Positions 7,417 to 16,577 of a DNA stretch of 64,000 bases are shown here, in pieces. Where the stretch lies: NCBI RefSeq assembly GCF_022814725.1, contig NZ_CP093442.1, positions 3,348,001 to 3,412,000 of the forward strand. Reading direction: 5' to 3'. The notes under the pieces are model-generated. The model was not told the DNA's origin. It saw only the letters and a program-made list of their open reading frames with translations, and ran no database searches. Origin of the DNA: Bdellovibrio reynosensis (lineage in GTDB: Bacteria; Bdellovibrionota; Bdellovibrionia; Bdellovibrionales; Bdellovibrionaceae). Numbering within the stretch: the stretch's first letter is position 1; every line of letters begins with the position of its first letter. The position numbers and the translations under genes were made by a program.

Positions 7417-8847
7417 TTAGTATTTCATCAAAGCTTCAACATCAAGCTTGCCGCCTGACACTGATTTATTCGCAAGAGAGTTCACTTTTTTAACTGAACC
7501 AAGAAGTGCAGCTTTCACATCTTGCCATGACTTCGTTGGGTTTGCTGACCAGTAAAGAGCAGCAGCACCTGCAACGTGAGGGGCCGCCATAGAAGTGCCA
7601 TCCCACGTAGCTTTGATACCGAATTTATCAATCACTGTATCGCTATAGTTGTTGCCAACAGTTGTAGAGAAAACCTTCACGCCAGGAGCACCGATATCGA
7701 CACCTCTAGCGCCCCAGTTCGAAAAAGATCCCAATTGATCTTTAACATCTAAAGCAGCAACAGAAATGATAATATCGTGATCATAAGATGCTGGATAAGC
7801 AGGCAACTTGTCAGTGTCGTTGTCATATCCCACACCTTTGTGGCCATTACCCGCAGCGGCGATGAACAAAACACCTTTGTCTTGTGCGTACTGAACTGCA
7901 TCGCGAAGTGCTTTATTTTCTGGAGCACCTGGCTCTTCACCTTCAGAACCCCAAGAGTTGTTCATAACTTTAGCGCCGTTATCAACAGCGTAAGTGATGG
8001 ATTTGATGGCATCAGCTGTTGTACCGCCACCACGTTCTGCGATGAAACGTAAAGCCATGATTTTTACATTCGGAGCCACACCTGCAACCCCTTTAGAGTT
8101 GTTACCCGCAGCTGCTACACAACCCGCAACGTGAGTTCCGTGACCTGGGTTTCCACCTTTGAAAAGCTGATTGATGCTGTCAAAAGAAAGATCGTAAGGT
8201 TTGTTATCGTTAGTAACGAAATCCCAACCAACGATGTCATCAACGTATCCGTTGTTATCGTCGTCGATGTTGTTGTTAGCGATTTCTTTTGGATTTCTCC
8301 ACATGTTTGGCAAAAGATCTTCGTGAGTGTAATCAACACCTGTGTCGATCACAGCAACAACCATTTCTGGATTTCCGCGAGTCACTTTCCAGGCTTCAAC
8401 CACGCCGATATCCAACATGCCCCATTGTTTGTTGAATAATGGATCCGCGCCAGAAACCGATTGCGGGGCGTCAGGAATAGCCGGGTTGTCTGGGCGAGCA
8501 AGACTTACGAATTGTGGGTTGCGGCTTAGCATTTTTGCCAAAGCAGCTCTGCGCAATGGATCTTGGATTTTATAATCTTCAATCAAAGTGATTTTATAGT
8601 TTGGCTGAACGTACTCAACAGCAGGATTTTTTTCTAAACTTTGTACGCTCACTTTTGAAGAAGTCTGAACGCGAACCCAAGAATCGTTAAGTTTTTCAAC
8701 TTTCGCGCCTTGCATTTGGAATTCCATCACTCCAGGTGCTAGTTTAATGAGCAAATCTTGTTTTTTAGAGTTTGCTTGCGCTCCGAAGCTTAGGGAAATG
8801 ACAGTCATTCCCAGGAACAAGGACATCTTGTTCATCACTTTATTCAT
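7417..8847 (-). CDS. Secreted subtilisin-like serine protease (S8) with propeptide
   Basis: The 476-residue preproenzyme has a signal peptide (to about ANS, residue 27), an I9-like propeptide (about 28-90, with VQPNYKITLI near its end), and an S8 catalytic domain. The triad is visible: Asp in VVAVIDTGVDYTH (D168), His in GHGTHVAGC (H236), and Ser in GTSMAAPHVAG (about residue 418); the oxyanion Asn is in MNNSWGS. A D/N-rich loop (NNNIDDDNNGYVDD) looks like a calcium site. The strong Shine-Dalgarno GAAAGGAG lies upstream. It is likely an extracellular or periplasmic protease; B. bacteriovorus has many of these for prey digestion. The C-terminus ends just after the catalytic domain. Confidence 0.95.
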   Translation of the reverse strand: MNKVMNKMSLFLGMTVISLSFGAQANSKKQDLLIKLAPGVMEFQMQGAKVEKLNDSWVRVQTSSKVSVQSLEKNPAVEYVQPNYKITLIEDYKIQDPLRRAALAKMLSRNPQFVSLARPDNPAIPDAPQSVSGADPLFNKQWGMLDIGVVEAWKVTRGNPEMVVAVIDTGVDYTHEDLLPNMWRNPKEIANNNIDDDNNGYVDDIVGWDFVTNDNKPYDLSFDSINQLFKGGNPGHGTHVAGCVAAAGNNSKGVAGVAPNVKIMALRFIAERGGGTTADAIKSITYAVDNGAKVMNNSWGSEGEEPGAPENKALRDAVQYAQDKGVLFIAAAGNGHKGVGYDNDTDKLPAYPASYDHDIIISVAALDVKDQLGSFSNWGARGVDIGAPGVKVFSTTVGNNYSDTVIDKFGIKATWDGTSMAAPHVAGAAALYWSANPTKSWQDVKAALLGSVKKVNSLANKSVSGGKLDVEALMKY

Positions 8848-8991
8848 ATTGTTTCTCCTTTCGAGGCCCCTCGTGGAAATGCAAACAGGGATGCCTGCAA
8901 AACCTTTCCTCGACTGATGTTGAGTGAACTTTTAGTGTGAAGTGACGAGACTAGAGAATCAATTTCATTTGCCCATTTATGGAAAGCCGCG

Positions 8992-9020
8992 TTGTAGAAT
9001 TCTTCCGCCGCGCCTATAAT
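8992..9020 (+). promoter_or_regulatory. Sigma-70-type promoter for the nuo operon
   Basis: TTGTAG (8992-8997) and TATAAT (9015-9020) are separated by 17 bases, close to the vegetative consensus. The predicted start of transcription is near 9027, giving a leader of about 70 bases. Nuo is the first gene on this strand after the divergent protease. Confidence 0.65.
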
Positions 9021-9096
9021 ACATATCTAGTTGTCAGGATTATGGATTTTCATTAAACACTTAATGATAGCTAATTGAAATTACAGAGGTGTATTT

Positions 9097-9660
9097 ATGC
9101 ACAAGAATCAAGTGCAGGGTTCCGCGTCCCATGAAGGCGCATCAGGAACTCAAGCTGTAGATGACATGTCTAGAGACTTCGCCTTCACGTCGAAGCTCGA
9201 TGCTTTGGTAGCGTGGGGACGTAAGAACTCTTTGTGGCCAATGCCTTATGGTACTGCTTGTTGCGGTATCGAGTTCATGTCAGTGATGGGACCCAAATAT
9301 GACTTGGCTCGCTTCGGTGCCGAAGTGGCACGTTTCTCTCCTCGCCAAGCTGACTTATTGGTTGTTGCCGGAACTATCACTGAAAAGATGGCTCCCGTTA
9401 TCACTCGTATTTATCAACAAATGCTTGAACCAAAATACGTTATCTCCATGGGAGCTTGTGCAAGCTCTGGTGGTTTTTACCGCGCGTATCACGTTCTTCA
9501 AGGCGTCGACAAAGTAATCCCAGTGGATGTTTACATTCCAGGTTGCCCTCCGACTCCAGAGGCGGTGATGGACGGTATCATGGCATTGCAACGTATGATT
9601 GCGACAAACACTCCACGTCCTTGGAAGGACAATTGGAAAAACCCATATGAACAAGCTTGA
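9097..9660 (+). CDS. nuoB: NADH-quinone oxidoreductase subunit B
   Basis: The 187-residue protein is the complex I subunit that holds the terminal [4Fe-4S] cluster N2 next to the quinone site. The ligands are visible as the tandem Cys pair in [10 protein letters not shown] (C55, C56), C121 in [10 protein letters not shown] and C150 in IPGCPPTPE. The first ~28 residues are a polar extension. The Shine-Dalgarno AGAGG sits 8 bases before the ATG. The stop overlaps the start of nuoCD by 14 bases. It is the first gene of a six-gene operon that lacks nuoA. Confidence 0.97.
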   Translation: MHKNQVQGSASHEGASGTQAVDDMSRDFAFTSKLDALVAWGRKNSLWPMPYGTACCGIEFMSVMGPKYDLARFGAEVARFSPRQADLLVVAGTITEKMAPVITRIYQQMLEPKYVISMGACASSGGFYRAYHVLQGVDKVIPVDVYIPGCPPTPEAVMDGIMALQRMIATNTPRPWKDNWKNPYEQA

Positions 9661-11329
9661 GAATTTAAAACAGGCCTTAAGCGGCAAATTTAAAATCGAA
9701 AACTACAAGTTCATCCACGCTGTGGGCGATGATGTTCTTGAAGTTCCTAAAGAAGACGTGCCAGCGCTTTTGATGCACTTACGTGAAAGTGGCGCATTTG
9801 ATTTCTTGATGGACGTTTGCGGTGTTGATTACCCAGCTCGCGAAAGACGTTTCGACGTTGTTTACAATTTATTTTCTTCTAAAGACGCTTCTCGTTTGCG
9901 TATCAAAGCGCAAGTCGGTGAAGGCGAATCTATCGGCACTGCGATCAACGCTTACAAAGGCGCAGACTGGTTTGAGCGTGAAGCTTACGACATGTTCGGT
10001 ATCATCTTTGATGGTCACCCGAATCTTCGCAAGATTTTGACTCACCACCAATTCGTAGGTCATCCGCTTCGTAAAGACTATGAAGCTGATCACCAACAGT
10101 CGTGCACGACTTCATTGCCAATCCATTTCCTAAATGAGCCCGGCTCTCCTGGGGATGTATTGAATGACAAGTATGTTCCATTGAACATCGGTCCTGCCCA
10201 TACAGCGATGCACGGAACTTTGCGTGTAATGGCTGAAATGGACGGGGAGACGATCGTTCGCGCGAACTGCGAAATCGGTTATCTTCACCGCTGCTTTGAA
10301 AAAATGGCGGAAACTCACCCATACAACCAAGTGATCCCGTACACAGATCGTTTGAACTACTGTTCAGCGCCAATGAATAACATTGGTTACTGTAAAGCGG
10401 TTGAAAGAATCTTGGGCGTTGAAATCCCACCAAAAGCACAAGCAATGCGTGTTATCTTGGCGGAACTTTCTCGTATCATCGACCATACGATTTCAATCGG
10501 TACTGGCGCGATGGACTTGGGTGCATTGACATCTTTCTTCTATATGTTCGGACTTCGTGAAGAAGTTTACGGTCTATTCGAAAAACTTTGCGGAGCTCGT
10601 TTGACTGTATCCATGACTCGCGTTGGTGGTATGGCTCAAGATGCGCCTGAAGGTTGGTTCGATGAAGTTCTTGCACTTTGTAAAGAACTTCGCCGTGGTA
10701 CTGACGAAATGGCAGCAATGGTTGTAGATAATAAAATCTTCATCCAACGTACTCGTGGCGTGTGCCCGGTTTCTGCAGCTGATGCGATCCAATGGGGTTA
10801 CACGGGTCCAATGCTTCGTGCATCGGGCGTGAACTTGGATTTGCGTAAAGCAAAACCTTACTATGGTTACGACGCTCTTGATTTTGACGTTCCAGTTGGA
10901 ACTAGCGGTGACATCTATGATCGTTATCTAGTTCGCTTCGAAGAAATGCGCCAATCTATTCGTATCATCGAACAAGTTTGTAAAAACGTTCCAGGTGGTG
11001 ATTACACCATCCGTGACAAAGGCATTGTTCTTCCAGAGAAAAAAGACGTTTACGGAAACATTGAAGGTTTGATGAATCACTTTATGTTGATCATTAAAGG
11101 TCTTCGTCCACCAGTAGGTGAAGTTTACGATGCGACTGAAGCGGCTAACGGAGAGTTGGGCTTCTATCTAGTGTCTGACGGCTCTGCAAATCCATATCGT
11201 TTGAAAGTTCGTCCACCATGCTTTGCGATCTATCAGTCTTATCCGACTGTAGTTAAAGGCGCGATGCTTGCGGATGCGATTGCGACGATTGCATCCATGA
11301 ACCTTATTGCCGGCGAATTAGATCGTTAA
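9647..11329 (+). CDS. nuoCD: Fused NADH-quinone oxidoreductase subunits C and D
   Basis: I place the start at ATG 9647 ([11 protein letters not shown]), inside the end of nuoB, rather than at earlier in-frame codons. The product of 560 residues has a NuoC (30 kDa) domain in about the first 165 residues, with the signature [20 protein letters not shown] and HPLRKDYE. A NuoD (49 kDa) domain follows from [13 protein letters not shown] to [14 protein letters not shown] at the end. NuoC and NuoD are fused as in Escherichia coli. The NuoD part forms much of the quinone cavity with NuoB. Conserved NuoD motifs [13 protein letters not shown] and [13 protein letters not shown] are intact. Confidence 0.96.
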   Translation: MNKLENLKQALSGKFKIENYKFIHAVGDDVLEVPKEDVPALLMHLRESGAFDFLMDVCGVDYPARERRFDVVYNLFSSKDASRLRIKAQVGEGESIGTAINAYKGADWFEREAYDMFGIIFDGHPNLRKILTHHQFVGHPLRKDYEADHQQSCTTSLPIHFLNEPGSPGDVLNDKYVPLNIGPAHTAMHGTLRVMAEMDGETIVRANCEIGYLHRCFEKMAETHPYNQVIPYTDRLNYCSAPMNNIGYCKAVERILGVEIPPKAQAMRVILAELSRIIDHTISIGTGAMDLGALTSFFYMFGLREEVYGLFEKLCGARLTVSMTRVGGMAQDAPEGWFDEVLALCKELRRGTDEMAAMVVDNKIFIQRTRGVCPVSAADAIQWGYTGPMLRASGVNLDLRKAKPYYGYDALDFDVPVGTSGDIYDRYLVRFEEMRQSIRIIEQVCKNVPGGDYTIRDKGIVLPEKKDVYGNIEGLMNHFMLIIKGLRPPVGEVYDATEAANGELGFYLVSDGSANPYRLKVRPPCFAIYQSYPTVVKGAMLADAIATIASMNLIAGELDR

Positions 11330-11341
11330 GAGGAAGCGACA

Positions 11342-11815
11342 ATGTTTAAACTGAGTGACCAAGGTTTGGCAGAAGTAAAAAAAGAACTCGCTCGTTACGA
11401 AGCGCGTGAGTCTGCTATCATCCCAAGCCTTTATATCGCGCAAAAAGAAAACAACGGTTTCATCACTCCAGGTATGATTTCATATCTTTCGCAAGTGATG
11501 GAGCTTCCTGAAGCGCGCATTAACGAAGTATTTAAGTTTTATACTATGTTCAACCAAAAGCCGGTGGGTAAATACCACGTTCAAGTGTGCACGAATATCT
11601 CTTGCGCTCTTGAAGGCGGCCGTGAGTTGGCAAAACACATCTGCCACGAAGTGGGCGTTAAGTTCAACGAAGTCAGCGCAGATGGTCGTTTCACAGTAAG
11701 CAAAGTGGAATGCCTTGGTTCATGCGGAACAGCTCCAATGATGCAAGTGAATGACACTTACTACGAAAAGCTTTCTCCAGAGACTGCGATGAATCTTCTT
11801 AGAGGTATGAAATAA
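11342..11815 (+). CDS. nuoE: NADH-quinone oxidoreductase subunit E
   Basis: This 157-residue thioredoxin-fold protein carries the N1a [2Fe-2S] cluster of the NADH-dehydrogenase module. The four ligands are C83 and C88 (VCTNISCA) and C124 and C128 (ECLGSCGT). The length is typical. It follows nuoCD by 12 bases with an AGGAAG Shine-Dalgarno before ATG, and its stop overlaps the nuoF start by one base (TAATG). Confidence 0.96.
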   Translation: MFKLSDQGLAEVKKELARYEARESAIIPSLYIAQKENNGFITPGMISYLSQVMELPEARINEVFKFYTMFNQKPVGKYHVQVCTNISCALEGGRELAKHICHEVGVKFNEVSADGRFTVSKVECLGSCGTAPMMQVNDTYYEKLSPETAMNLLRGMK

Positions 11816-13104
11816 TGGCTGAAGTAAAAGTACTTACAGAATTCTATCATTTAGATGAGTACCAAACTCTTGCTGGTTACAAAGCAAAGGGTGGTTACGA
11901 GACTTTGCACAAAGCCTTTAAAATGCAACCTCAACAAATCATCGATGAAGTGAAGGCTTCGGGTCTTCGCGGTCGTGGTGGTGCGGGATTCCCAACGGGT
12001 ATGAAATGGGGCTTCCTTCCTAAAAACGGAGAACCTCGTTACCTTCTGTGCAACGCCGATGAAGGTGAGCCAGGTACATTTAAAGACCGTATGATGATGG
12101 AGCGTGCTCCTCACCAATTGATCGAAGGTATGATCATCTCTGCTTTCGCGATCGGTTCTAATAAAGGTTATATCTACGTTCGTGGTGAATATGTTTTCCC
12201 AATTGAATGTCTATATAAAGCGATCAAAGAAGCTTACGCAGCAGGCTTGTTAGGTAAAAACATCTTGGGTTCAGGCTTTGACTTTGACCTTGATGTTTAC
12301 CGTGGTGCCGGCGCCTATATCTGCGGGGAAGAAACAGGCATGATTTCTTCTTTGGAAGGTCTTAAAGGCCAACCAAAATTGAAACCTCCATTCCCAGCGG
12401 TTCAGGGTTACTTAAGAAAACCGACAATCGTAAATAACGTAGAAACTTTGGCAGCTGTTACTTACATCGTTAAAGATGGCGCAGCTACTTACCGTAAACA
12501 TGGAACTGAAAAATCAGCGGGAACTAAATTGTTCTCTTTATCTGGTAACGTGATGAAGCCAGGTAACTATGAAGTTCCATTGGGTTACCCATTGATGGAT
12601 CTCATCATGAAAGAAGGCGGCGGGATGAAACCTGGCCGTAAGTTGAAAGCTTGTATCCCGGGTGGATCTTCTGCTCCGGTGTTAACAGCTGAAGAAGTTG
12701 CGAAAGCAAATCTTGATTATGAATCTTTGGCAGGTCTTGGCACGATGTTGGGTTCTGGTGCGGTTATCGTACTAGATGATTCACAATGTATGGTGGATAT
12801 GTTGGGAGTTCTAACTCACTTCTATGCCCATGAATCTTGTGGTCAGTGTACTCCATGCCGTGAAGGTACTGGTTGGTTGGATAAAGTACTTCATTCAATC
12901 CTAGAAGGCCGCGGTCGTTTGCAAGACATCGATCTATTGATCAAAGTTGCTGACAACATGAAGGGTAAAACTATTTGTGCCCTTTCAGATGCAGCAGCGT
13001 TGCCAGTTCTTAGCTTTGTAACAAAATATAGAGATGAATTTGAGTTTTACGTTCGTGAAGGACGCTCGAAAGTAAAAGGAGCGACATATGAAAGTCACCA
13101 TTAA
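11815..13104 (+). CDS. nuoF: NADH-quinone oxidoreductase subunit F (NADH and FMN site)
   Basis: The 429-residue flavoprotein subunit oxidises NADH and passes electrons through FMN to the N3 [4Fe-4S] cluster. The glycine-rich FMN/NADH motif is GLRGRGGAGFPTGMKW (about 50-65), followed by CNADEGEPGTFKDR and YICGEETGMISSLEG. The N3 ligands are C342, C345 and C348 in ESCGQCTPCREGT, with the fourth in KTICALSDAA. The gene overlaps nuoE by one base and nuoG by 17 bases. Confidence 0.97.
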   Translation: MAEVKVLTEFYHLDEYQTLAGYKAKGGYETLHKAFKMQPQQIIDEVKASGLRGRGGAGFPTGMKWGFLPKNGEPRYLLCNADEGEPGTFKDRMMMERAPHQLIEGMIISAFAIGSNKGYIYVRGEYVFPIECLYKAIKEAYAAGLLGKNILGSGFDFDLDVYRGAGAYICGEETGMISSLEGLKGQPKLKPPFPAVQGYLRKPTIVNNVETLAAVTYIVKDGAATYRKHGTEKSAGTKLFSLSGNVMKPGNYEVPLGYPLMDLIMKEGGGMKPGRKLKACIPGGSSAPVLTAEEVAKANLDYESLAGLGTMLGSGAVIVLDDSQCMVDMLGVLTHFYAHESCGQCTPCREGTGWLDKVLHSILEGRGRLQDIDLLIKVADNMKGKTICALSDAAALPVLSFVTKYRDEFEFYVREGRSKVKGATYESHH

Positions 13105-14662
13105 TGGCAAAGAAATCGAAGTAAAAGAAGGCACTTCGATCATCGAAGCCATGCAACAGTCTGGCGATCGTATCGCTCACTATTGCTGGCATCCAGGTTT
13201 GAGCGTTGCCGGTGTTTGTCGTCTTTGCATGGTGGAAATCGAAGGAAATCCACGTGTACAGATCGCTTGTAACACTATGTGCACGGAAGGCATGAAGGTT
13301 AACAACACGTCTGAAAAAGTGCGTGATGCAGTTAAATGGGGTCTAGACTTCCATTTGATCAACCATCCTTTGGATTGCCCTATCTGTGACCAAGCCGGTG
13401 AGTGCGGACTTCAAGACCAATACATGGAGTACGGTAAGTACGATCCAGAAATGGCTGAAGCGAAAGTTAAAAAGCACAAGGTTGTAGATCTTGGACCAAC
13501 AGTGGTGTTGGATTCTGAGCGTTGCATTCTTTGCTCTCGCTGTGTTCGTTTCACTGAAGAAGTTTCTAAAACGAATGAACTTGGTATCTTCAACCGTGGT
13601 GACCGCTCTGAAATCGGCACCCATGAAGGTGTTGAGCTTAATAATAAATATTCTATGAACACCGTAGACATCTGCCCGGTGGGAGCTTTGACTTCTAAAG
13701 ACTTCCGCTTCCGTCAGCGCGTTTGGTATCTAAAAGATGCTGAAACAGTTTGTAACGGTTGTTCTACGGGTTGTTCTGTAAAAACTTACTATAACAAGGA
13801 AGGTTTCTTCCGCGTTAAGCCGGTTTATAACGAACAAGTTAACGGTTACTGGATGTGTGATGAAGGTCGCGATCTTTATAAGTTCGTGAACAAAGATGCA
13901 CGTATCTTGAAAGCCACTGTTCGCGTAAATGGTGTTCAAACTGAAATGACTGCGGGAGCTGCTGCGAAGGCTGCTAACGAAGTGCTTAAATCCGCTTCTG
14001 CAGATTCTTTGGCACTAGTTCTTACAGCTCAATACACAGTTGAAGAGTTCGATGCGATTGTTTCTACATTCGTAAATGAATTCAAATCTAAGAAAATCTA
14101 TTTCTGGATTAACAACAAAGAGAACTTTGATTCTTTCGACGGACTTCTTCTTCGTGGAGATAAAAATCCGAACACAAAAGGTCTTCTTAAAGTTCTTGAA
14201 AAACACGGTATCACAGCAACTTGGAACGATCTGTCTTCAGGTCTTTCAAGCGGTGCAGTTAAAACTGTGGTTGTTGCAGGTCCTGAAAACCAAGTGGTGT
14301 TCCCTGACTTCGCAGATCGCGTAAGAGAGATTTCAAAAGCTCAAAACGTCATCTGGATGCAAGCGGGTAAGAACGAAGCTTTATCTGGTTTGACTGGCAA
14401 CGTTTGGATCATCCCAACGAAGTCTTACGTTGAAAAAGACGGAACTTTCATCAACCACGCAGGTCTTGAACAAAAGTTCAAAAAAGTGACGACAGTGGTG
14501 TCTGAAGCTCTGACTTTGACTGAAGCGGCGTTGTTGCTTGCAGGTAAAAACCTTGTGATGCCAACTCCGACTCCGTTCATGCCGACAAATCAGCGCTCTG
14601 ACCAAGTGACTTTGGAAGCTCGTAAAAAGAACGAGTTTGTATTTAGAAGAGGTAGCTTATGA
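13088..14662 (+). CDS. nuoG: NADH-quinone oxidoreductase subunit G, short form
   Basis: The N-terminal ~240 residues hold the expected clusters: [2Fe-2S] in HYCWHPGLSVAGVCRLCMV, the His-Cys motif in HPLDCPICDQAGECGLQD, a [4Fe-4S] set in CILCSRCVRF with CPVGAL, and CNGCSTGCSV at the start of the molybdopterin-like region. The whole protein is only 524 residues, against roughly 700-900 in most families, so the catalytically dead molybdopterin-like domain is much reduced. The stop overlaps nuoI by four bases (ATGA), and the frame is clean, so this is not an obvious frameshift. It links NuoE/F to NuoI in the peripheral arm. Confidence 0.93.
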   Translation: MKVTINGKEIEVKEGTSIIEAMQQSGDRIAHYCWHPGLSVAGVCRLCMVEIEGNPRVQIACNTMCTEGMKVNNTSEKVRDAVKWGLDFHLINHPLDCPICDQAGECGLQDQYMEYGKYDPEMAEAKVKKHKVVDLGPTVVLDSERCILCSRCVRFTEEVSKTNELGIFNRGDRSEIGTHEGVELNNKYSMNTVDICPVGALTSKDFRFRQRVWYLKDAETVCNGCSTGCSVKTYYNKEGFFRVKPVYNEQVNGYWMCDEGRDLYKFVNKDARILKATVRVNGVQTEMTAGAAAKAANEVLKSASADSLALVLTAQYTVEEFDAIVSTFVNEFKSKKIYFWINNKENFDSFDGLLLRGDKNPNTKGLLKVLEKHGITATWNDLSSGLSSGAVKTVVVAGPENQVVFPDFADRVREISKAQNVIWMQAGKNEALSGLTGNVWIIPTKSYVEKDGTFINHAGLEQKFKKVTTVVSEALTLTEAALLLAGKNLVMPTPTPFMPTNQRSDQVTLEARKKNEFVFRRGSL

Positions 14663-15183
14663 GCGTAATGCAAAATAACTCCGAAAAGGCGAAGTGGTAT
14701 TTGCCGGGTATCCTTGGTGGTATGGGTATCACCATGAAGCACTTGGTGAAGAACCTTCTTAACCGTAAGAAGATGATGACCTTGAACTATCCAGAGGAGA
14801 AGTATGAATACTCTCCACGTTTCAAAGGGAATCACGTTCTGACTGTGAAAAAAGACGGCTCACTTCGTTGCACAGCTTGTATGTTGTGCGCGACGAACTG
14901 CCCAGCTGAATGTATTAAAATCACGGCAGCGGAACATAACGATCCGCACGTTGAAAAATACCCAATCAGCTACGAAATCGATATCCTACGCTGCGTATTC
15001 TGCGGTTACTGCGAAGAAGCCTGCCCAGTGGATGCAATCCGCTTAGGCCCTGAATGGCAAACGCCAGCAGTTAACGGTGGAAATTTCATCTATGACATCA
15101 ACCATCTGGCATATCGCCCGAACCTAAAGGGCGGTATTCAGACACACGTGGATGATGAGGAACGCAACAAGAGCGGTATCTAA
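14659..15183 (+). CDS. nuoI: NADH-quinone oxidoreductase subunit I (two [4Fe-4S] ferredoxin)
   Basis: The 174-residue protein has two classic ferredoxin motifs: C71, C74, C77, C81 in CTACMLCATNC and C112, C115, C118, C122 in CVFCGYCEEAC. These bind clusters N6a and N6b, which pass electrons from NuoG to NuoB. The amphipathic segment near GMGITMKHLVKNLL docks on the membrane arm. It is the last gene of the operon and is followed by a terminator at 15343. No membrane-arm gene follows. Confidence 0.96.
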   Translation: MSVMQNNSEKAKWYLPGILGGMGITMKHLVKNLLNRKKMMTLNYPEEKYEYSPRFKGNHVLTVKKDGSLRCTACMLCATNCPAECIKITAAEHNDPHVEKYPISYEIDILRCVFCGYCEEACPVDAIRLGPEWQTPAVNGGNFIYDINHLAYRPNLKGGIQTHVDDEERNKSGI

Positions 15184-15515
15184 AGGCCGTCGGGTCGTCG
15201 ATAACGGCCCAACTGCTGCGTTGGAAGAACCTTCGCTTCTCTCCGACGTACCTTACAGGTACGCCTGCGTTTCGCGAAGAACCTTCCGCCTTGCATTTGA
15301 ACCGTTCTCGCCAACCCTTATTCATTGCTATGATCGGGAAAAATAAAGGAGCCTTCGAGGCTCCTTTATTTTTTTGTTCGTTAGGGCTGGACGGTCGCTT
15401 CGCTCCGTCGACGCCTTTAAGGTGCCTGCTTCTTTTTTAGGCCCATGGTGCGTTATGCTTTTTTCTTGAGCAATTCCGGTTCGTCTCCCAGACTTTAGTT
15501 ATGAGGGGGACTTTT
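15184..15515. other. Intergenic stretch with repeat-like element and terminator
   Basis: This 332-base gap holds a dyad, CGTACCT-TAC-AGGTACG, at 15247-15263, flanked by CTTCGC (15231) and GCGAAG (15274) and by two copies of GAAGAACCTT (15224 and 15276). The nuo terminator follows at 15343. The rest, up to the Shine-Dalgarno of the next gene, shows nothing I recognise. Confidence 0.5.
15343..15376 (+). terminator. Rho-independent terminator after nuoI
   Basis: The stem AAAGGAGCC with loop TTCGA, closing with GGCTCCTTT, is followed by a run of T. It is the first strong hairpin after the nuo operon. Confidence 0.85.
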
Positions 15516-15908
15516 ATGAAATCACTTTTAGTCATCATGATGCTTTTGGTTTCGGCTGTATCTTTTGCTGAACCGGTTCAGACTTTGTCGGTAACTCCGG
15601 TTCCAGGTGATAGCCGTGATGAATATCTTCACTACAACTTTGGTACTTCATTTGTGCATTCAACTAAGTTTGTGGATTTCCAACTTCGTGCGGAAGGGCC
15701 CGAACCAACACAAATTCGTGGCGTAGCATTGTATGGAAATGGATTCTGGGGGGAGACTAACTGTCCTCCGACTCTGTTCCCGGGTCAGTTCTGTACTGCT
15801 CGTGTTTATTTTAGACCGAGCTTTACCGGTCACCACCATGGCGACCTGATCTTCCACTTGTATAATAAGAATATCTACGTTCGTTTGTTTGCGAACGCTA
15901 TTCGCTAA
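15516..15908 (+). CDS. Small secreted protein with ASH/HYDIN-like beta-sandwich
   Basis: The 130-residue product begins MKSLLVIMMLLVSAVSFA, a signal peptide; the start at 15516 is chosen because GAGGGGG lies just upstream. The mature part has the alternating pattern of an abnormal-spindle/SPD-2/HYDIN (choice-of-anchor D) sandwich: FGTSFVHSTKFVDFQLRAEG, then CPPTLFPGQFCTARVYFRPS and GDLIFHLYN. Two Cys residues probably form a disulfide. The gene stands alone, ends one base before the convergent phosphodiesterase gene, and has no known function. Confidence 0.7.
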   Translation: MKSLLVIMMLLVSAVSFAEPVQTLSVTPVPGDSRDEYLHYNFGTSFVHSTKFVDFQLRAEGPEPTQIRGVALYGNGFWGETNCPPTLFPGQFCTARVYFRPSFTGHHHGDLIFHLYNKNIYVRLFANAIR

Positions 15909-16535
15909 CTAGATTTGAAAATCATTTGTCGAATAAGCCTCTTCTTCAAGGGGCTTTTCTTCTCCGGTTAGTTTTGCTCGATAAATCGGAATGTAAACCG
16001 GGTAGTGGCCTTGCAGTTTTGATTCGTACAAAACTATTTCGTTCACGTGAATCTTGCCGAAGCTTTTTCTTTTAAATGGCGAAATCATATCTTTCACACT
16101 TCGTGGATTACGTAAGCGACCGAAGGTTAAGTGGGGCGAGAAATCTCTTTCTTCTTTGTGCTTTAATAACCCAGCTTCTAAGAAGGTGTGTTCAAGTTCT
16201 TCTTTGAGCTCCTGAAAGCGGCGTTTTTTCTGAACACCCAACCATAAAACTCTGGCGTCGTGTTCATTTGAAAAGGCTCCGACATCATCGATCTTTAAAT
16301 CAAATGGTGCGAAATTCGCGCACACTTGATTTAAAACTTCTTCGATGCGCGGAATGTTTTGTTCTGGCGTATCCCCGAAGAAAGTAACCGTGACGTGGAA
16401 GTTATCAATCGGCACCCACTTCACATCGATTTCTCTTTTATCAAAATTGATTTTTATTTTCTTATAGGTCGGAAGAAAAGACTGGGACAAGGGATCGGTT
16501 GCATTCAGAGCCAGGAACAATCTGCGCGTCGTCAT
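15909..16535 (-). CDS. thpR: RNA 2',3'-cyclic phosphodiesterase (2H/LigT family)
   Basis: This 208-residue protein shows both HxTx motifs of the 2H phosphoesterase superfamily: FHVTVTFFGD in the N-terminal half and FSPHLTFGRLR in the C-terminal half. It begins RRLFLALNATDPL, the usual ThpR opening. Members hydrolyse 2',3'-cyclic phosphates to 2'-phosphomonoesters in RNA. It lies 42 bases downstream of the TerC-family gene on the same strand. Length and motif spacing match the family. Confidence 0.88.
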   Translation of the reverse strand: MTTRRLFLALNATDPLSQSFLPTYKKIKINFDKREIDVKWVPIDNFHVTVTFFGDTPEQNIPRIEEVLNQVCANFAPFDLKIDDVGAFSNEHDARVLWLGVQKKRRFQELKEELEHTFLEAGLLKHKEERDFSPHLTFGRLRNPRSVKDMISPFKRKSFGKIHVNEIVLYESKLQGHYPVYIPIYRAKLTGEEKPLEEEAYSTNDFQI

Positions 16536-16577
16536 AGAAGCCCCCTAAAGTTAGTATTTACTGGGAAGAAGGCTTTG

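Noticed and set aside
7749-8575. Plus- and minus-frame open frames inside the subtilase gene
   Set aside because: The main frame has a full catalytic triad, propeptide and ribosome site, so the others are shadows.
13088-14662. Frameshift or truncation as reason for short NuoG
   Set aside because: The frame ends in a four-base overlap with nuoI, a normal operon junction, and no continuing NuoG-like sequence is found in another frame.
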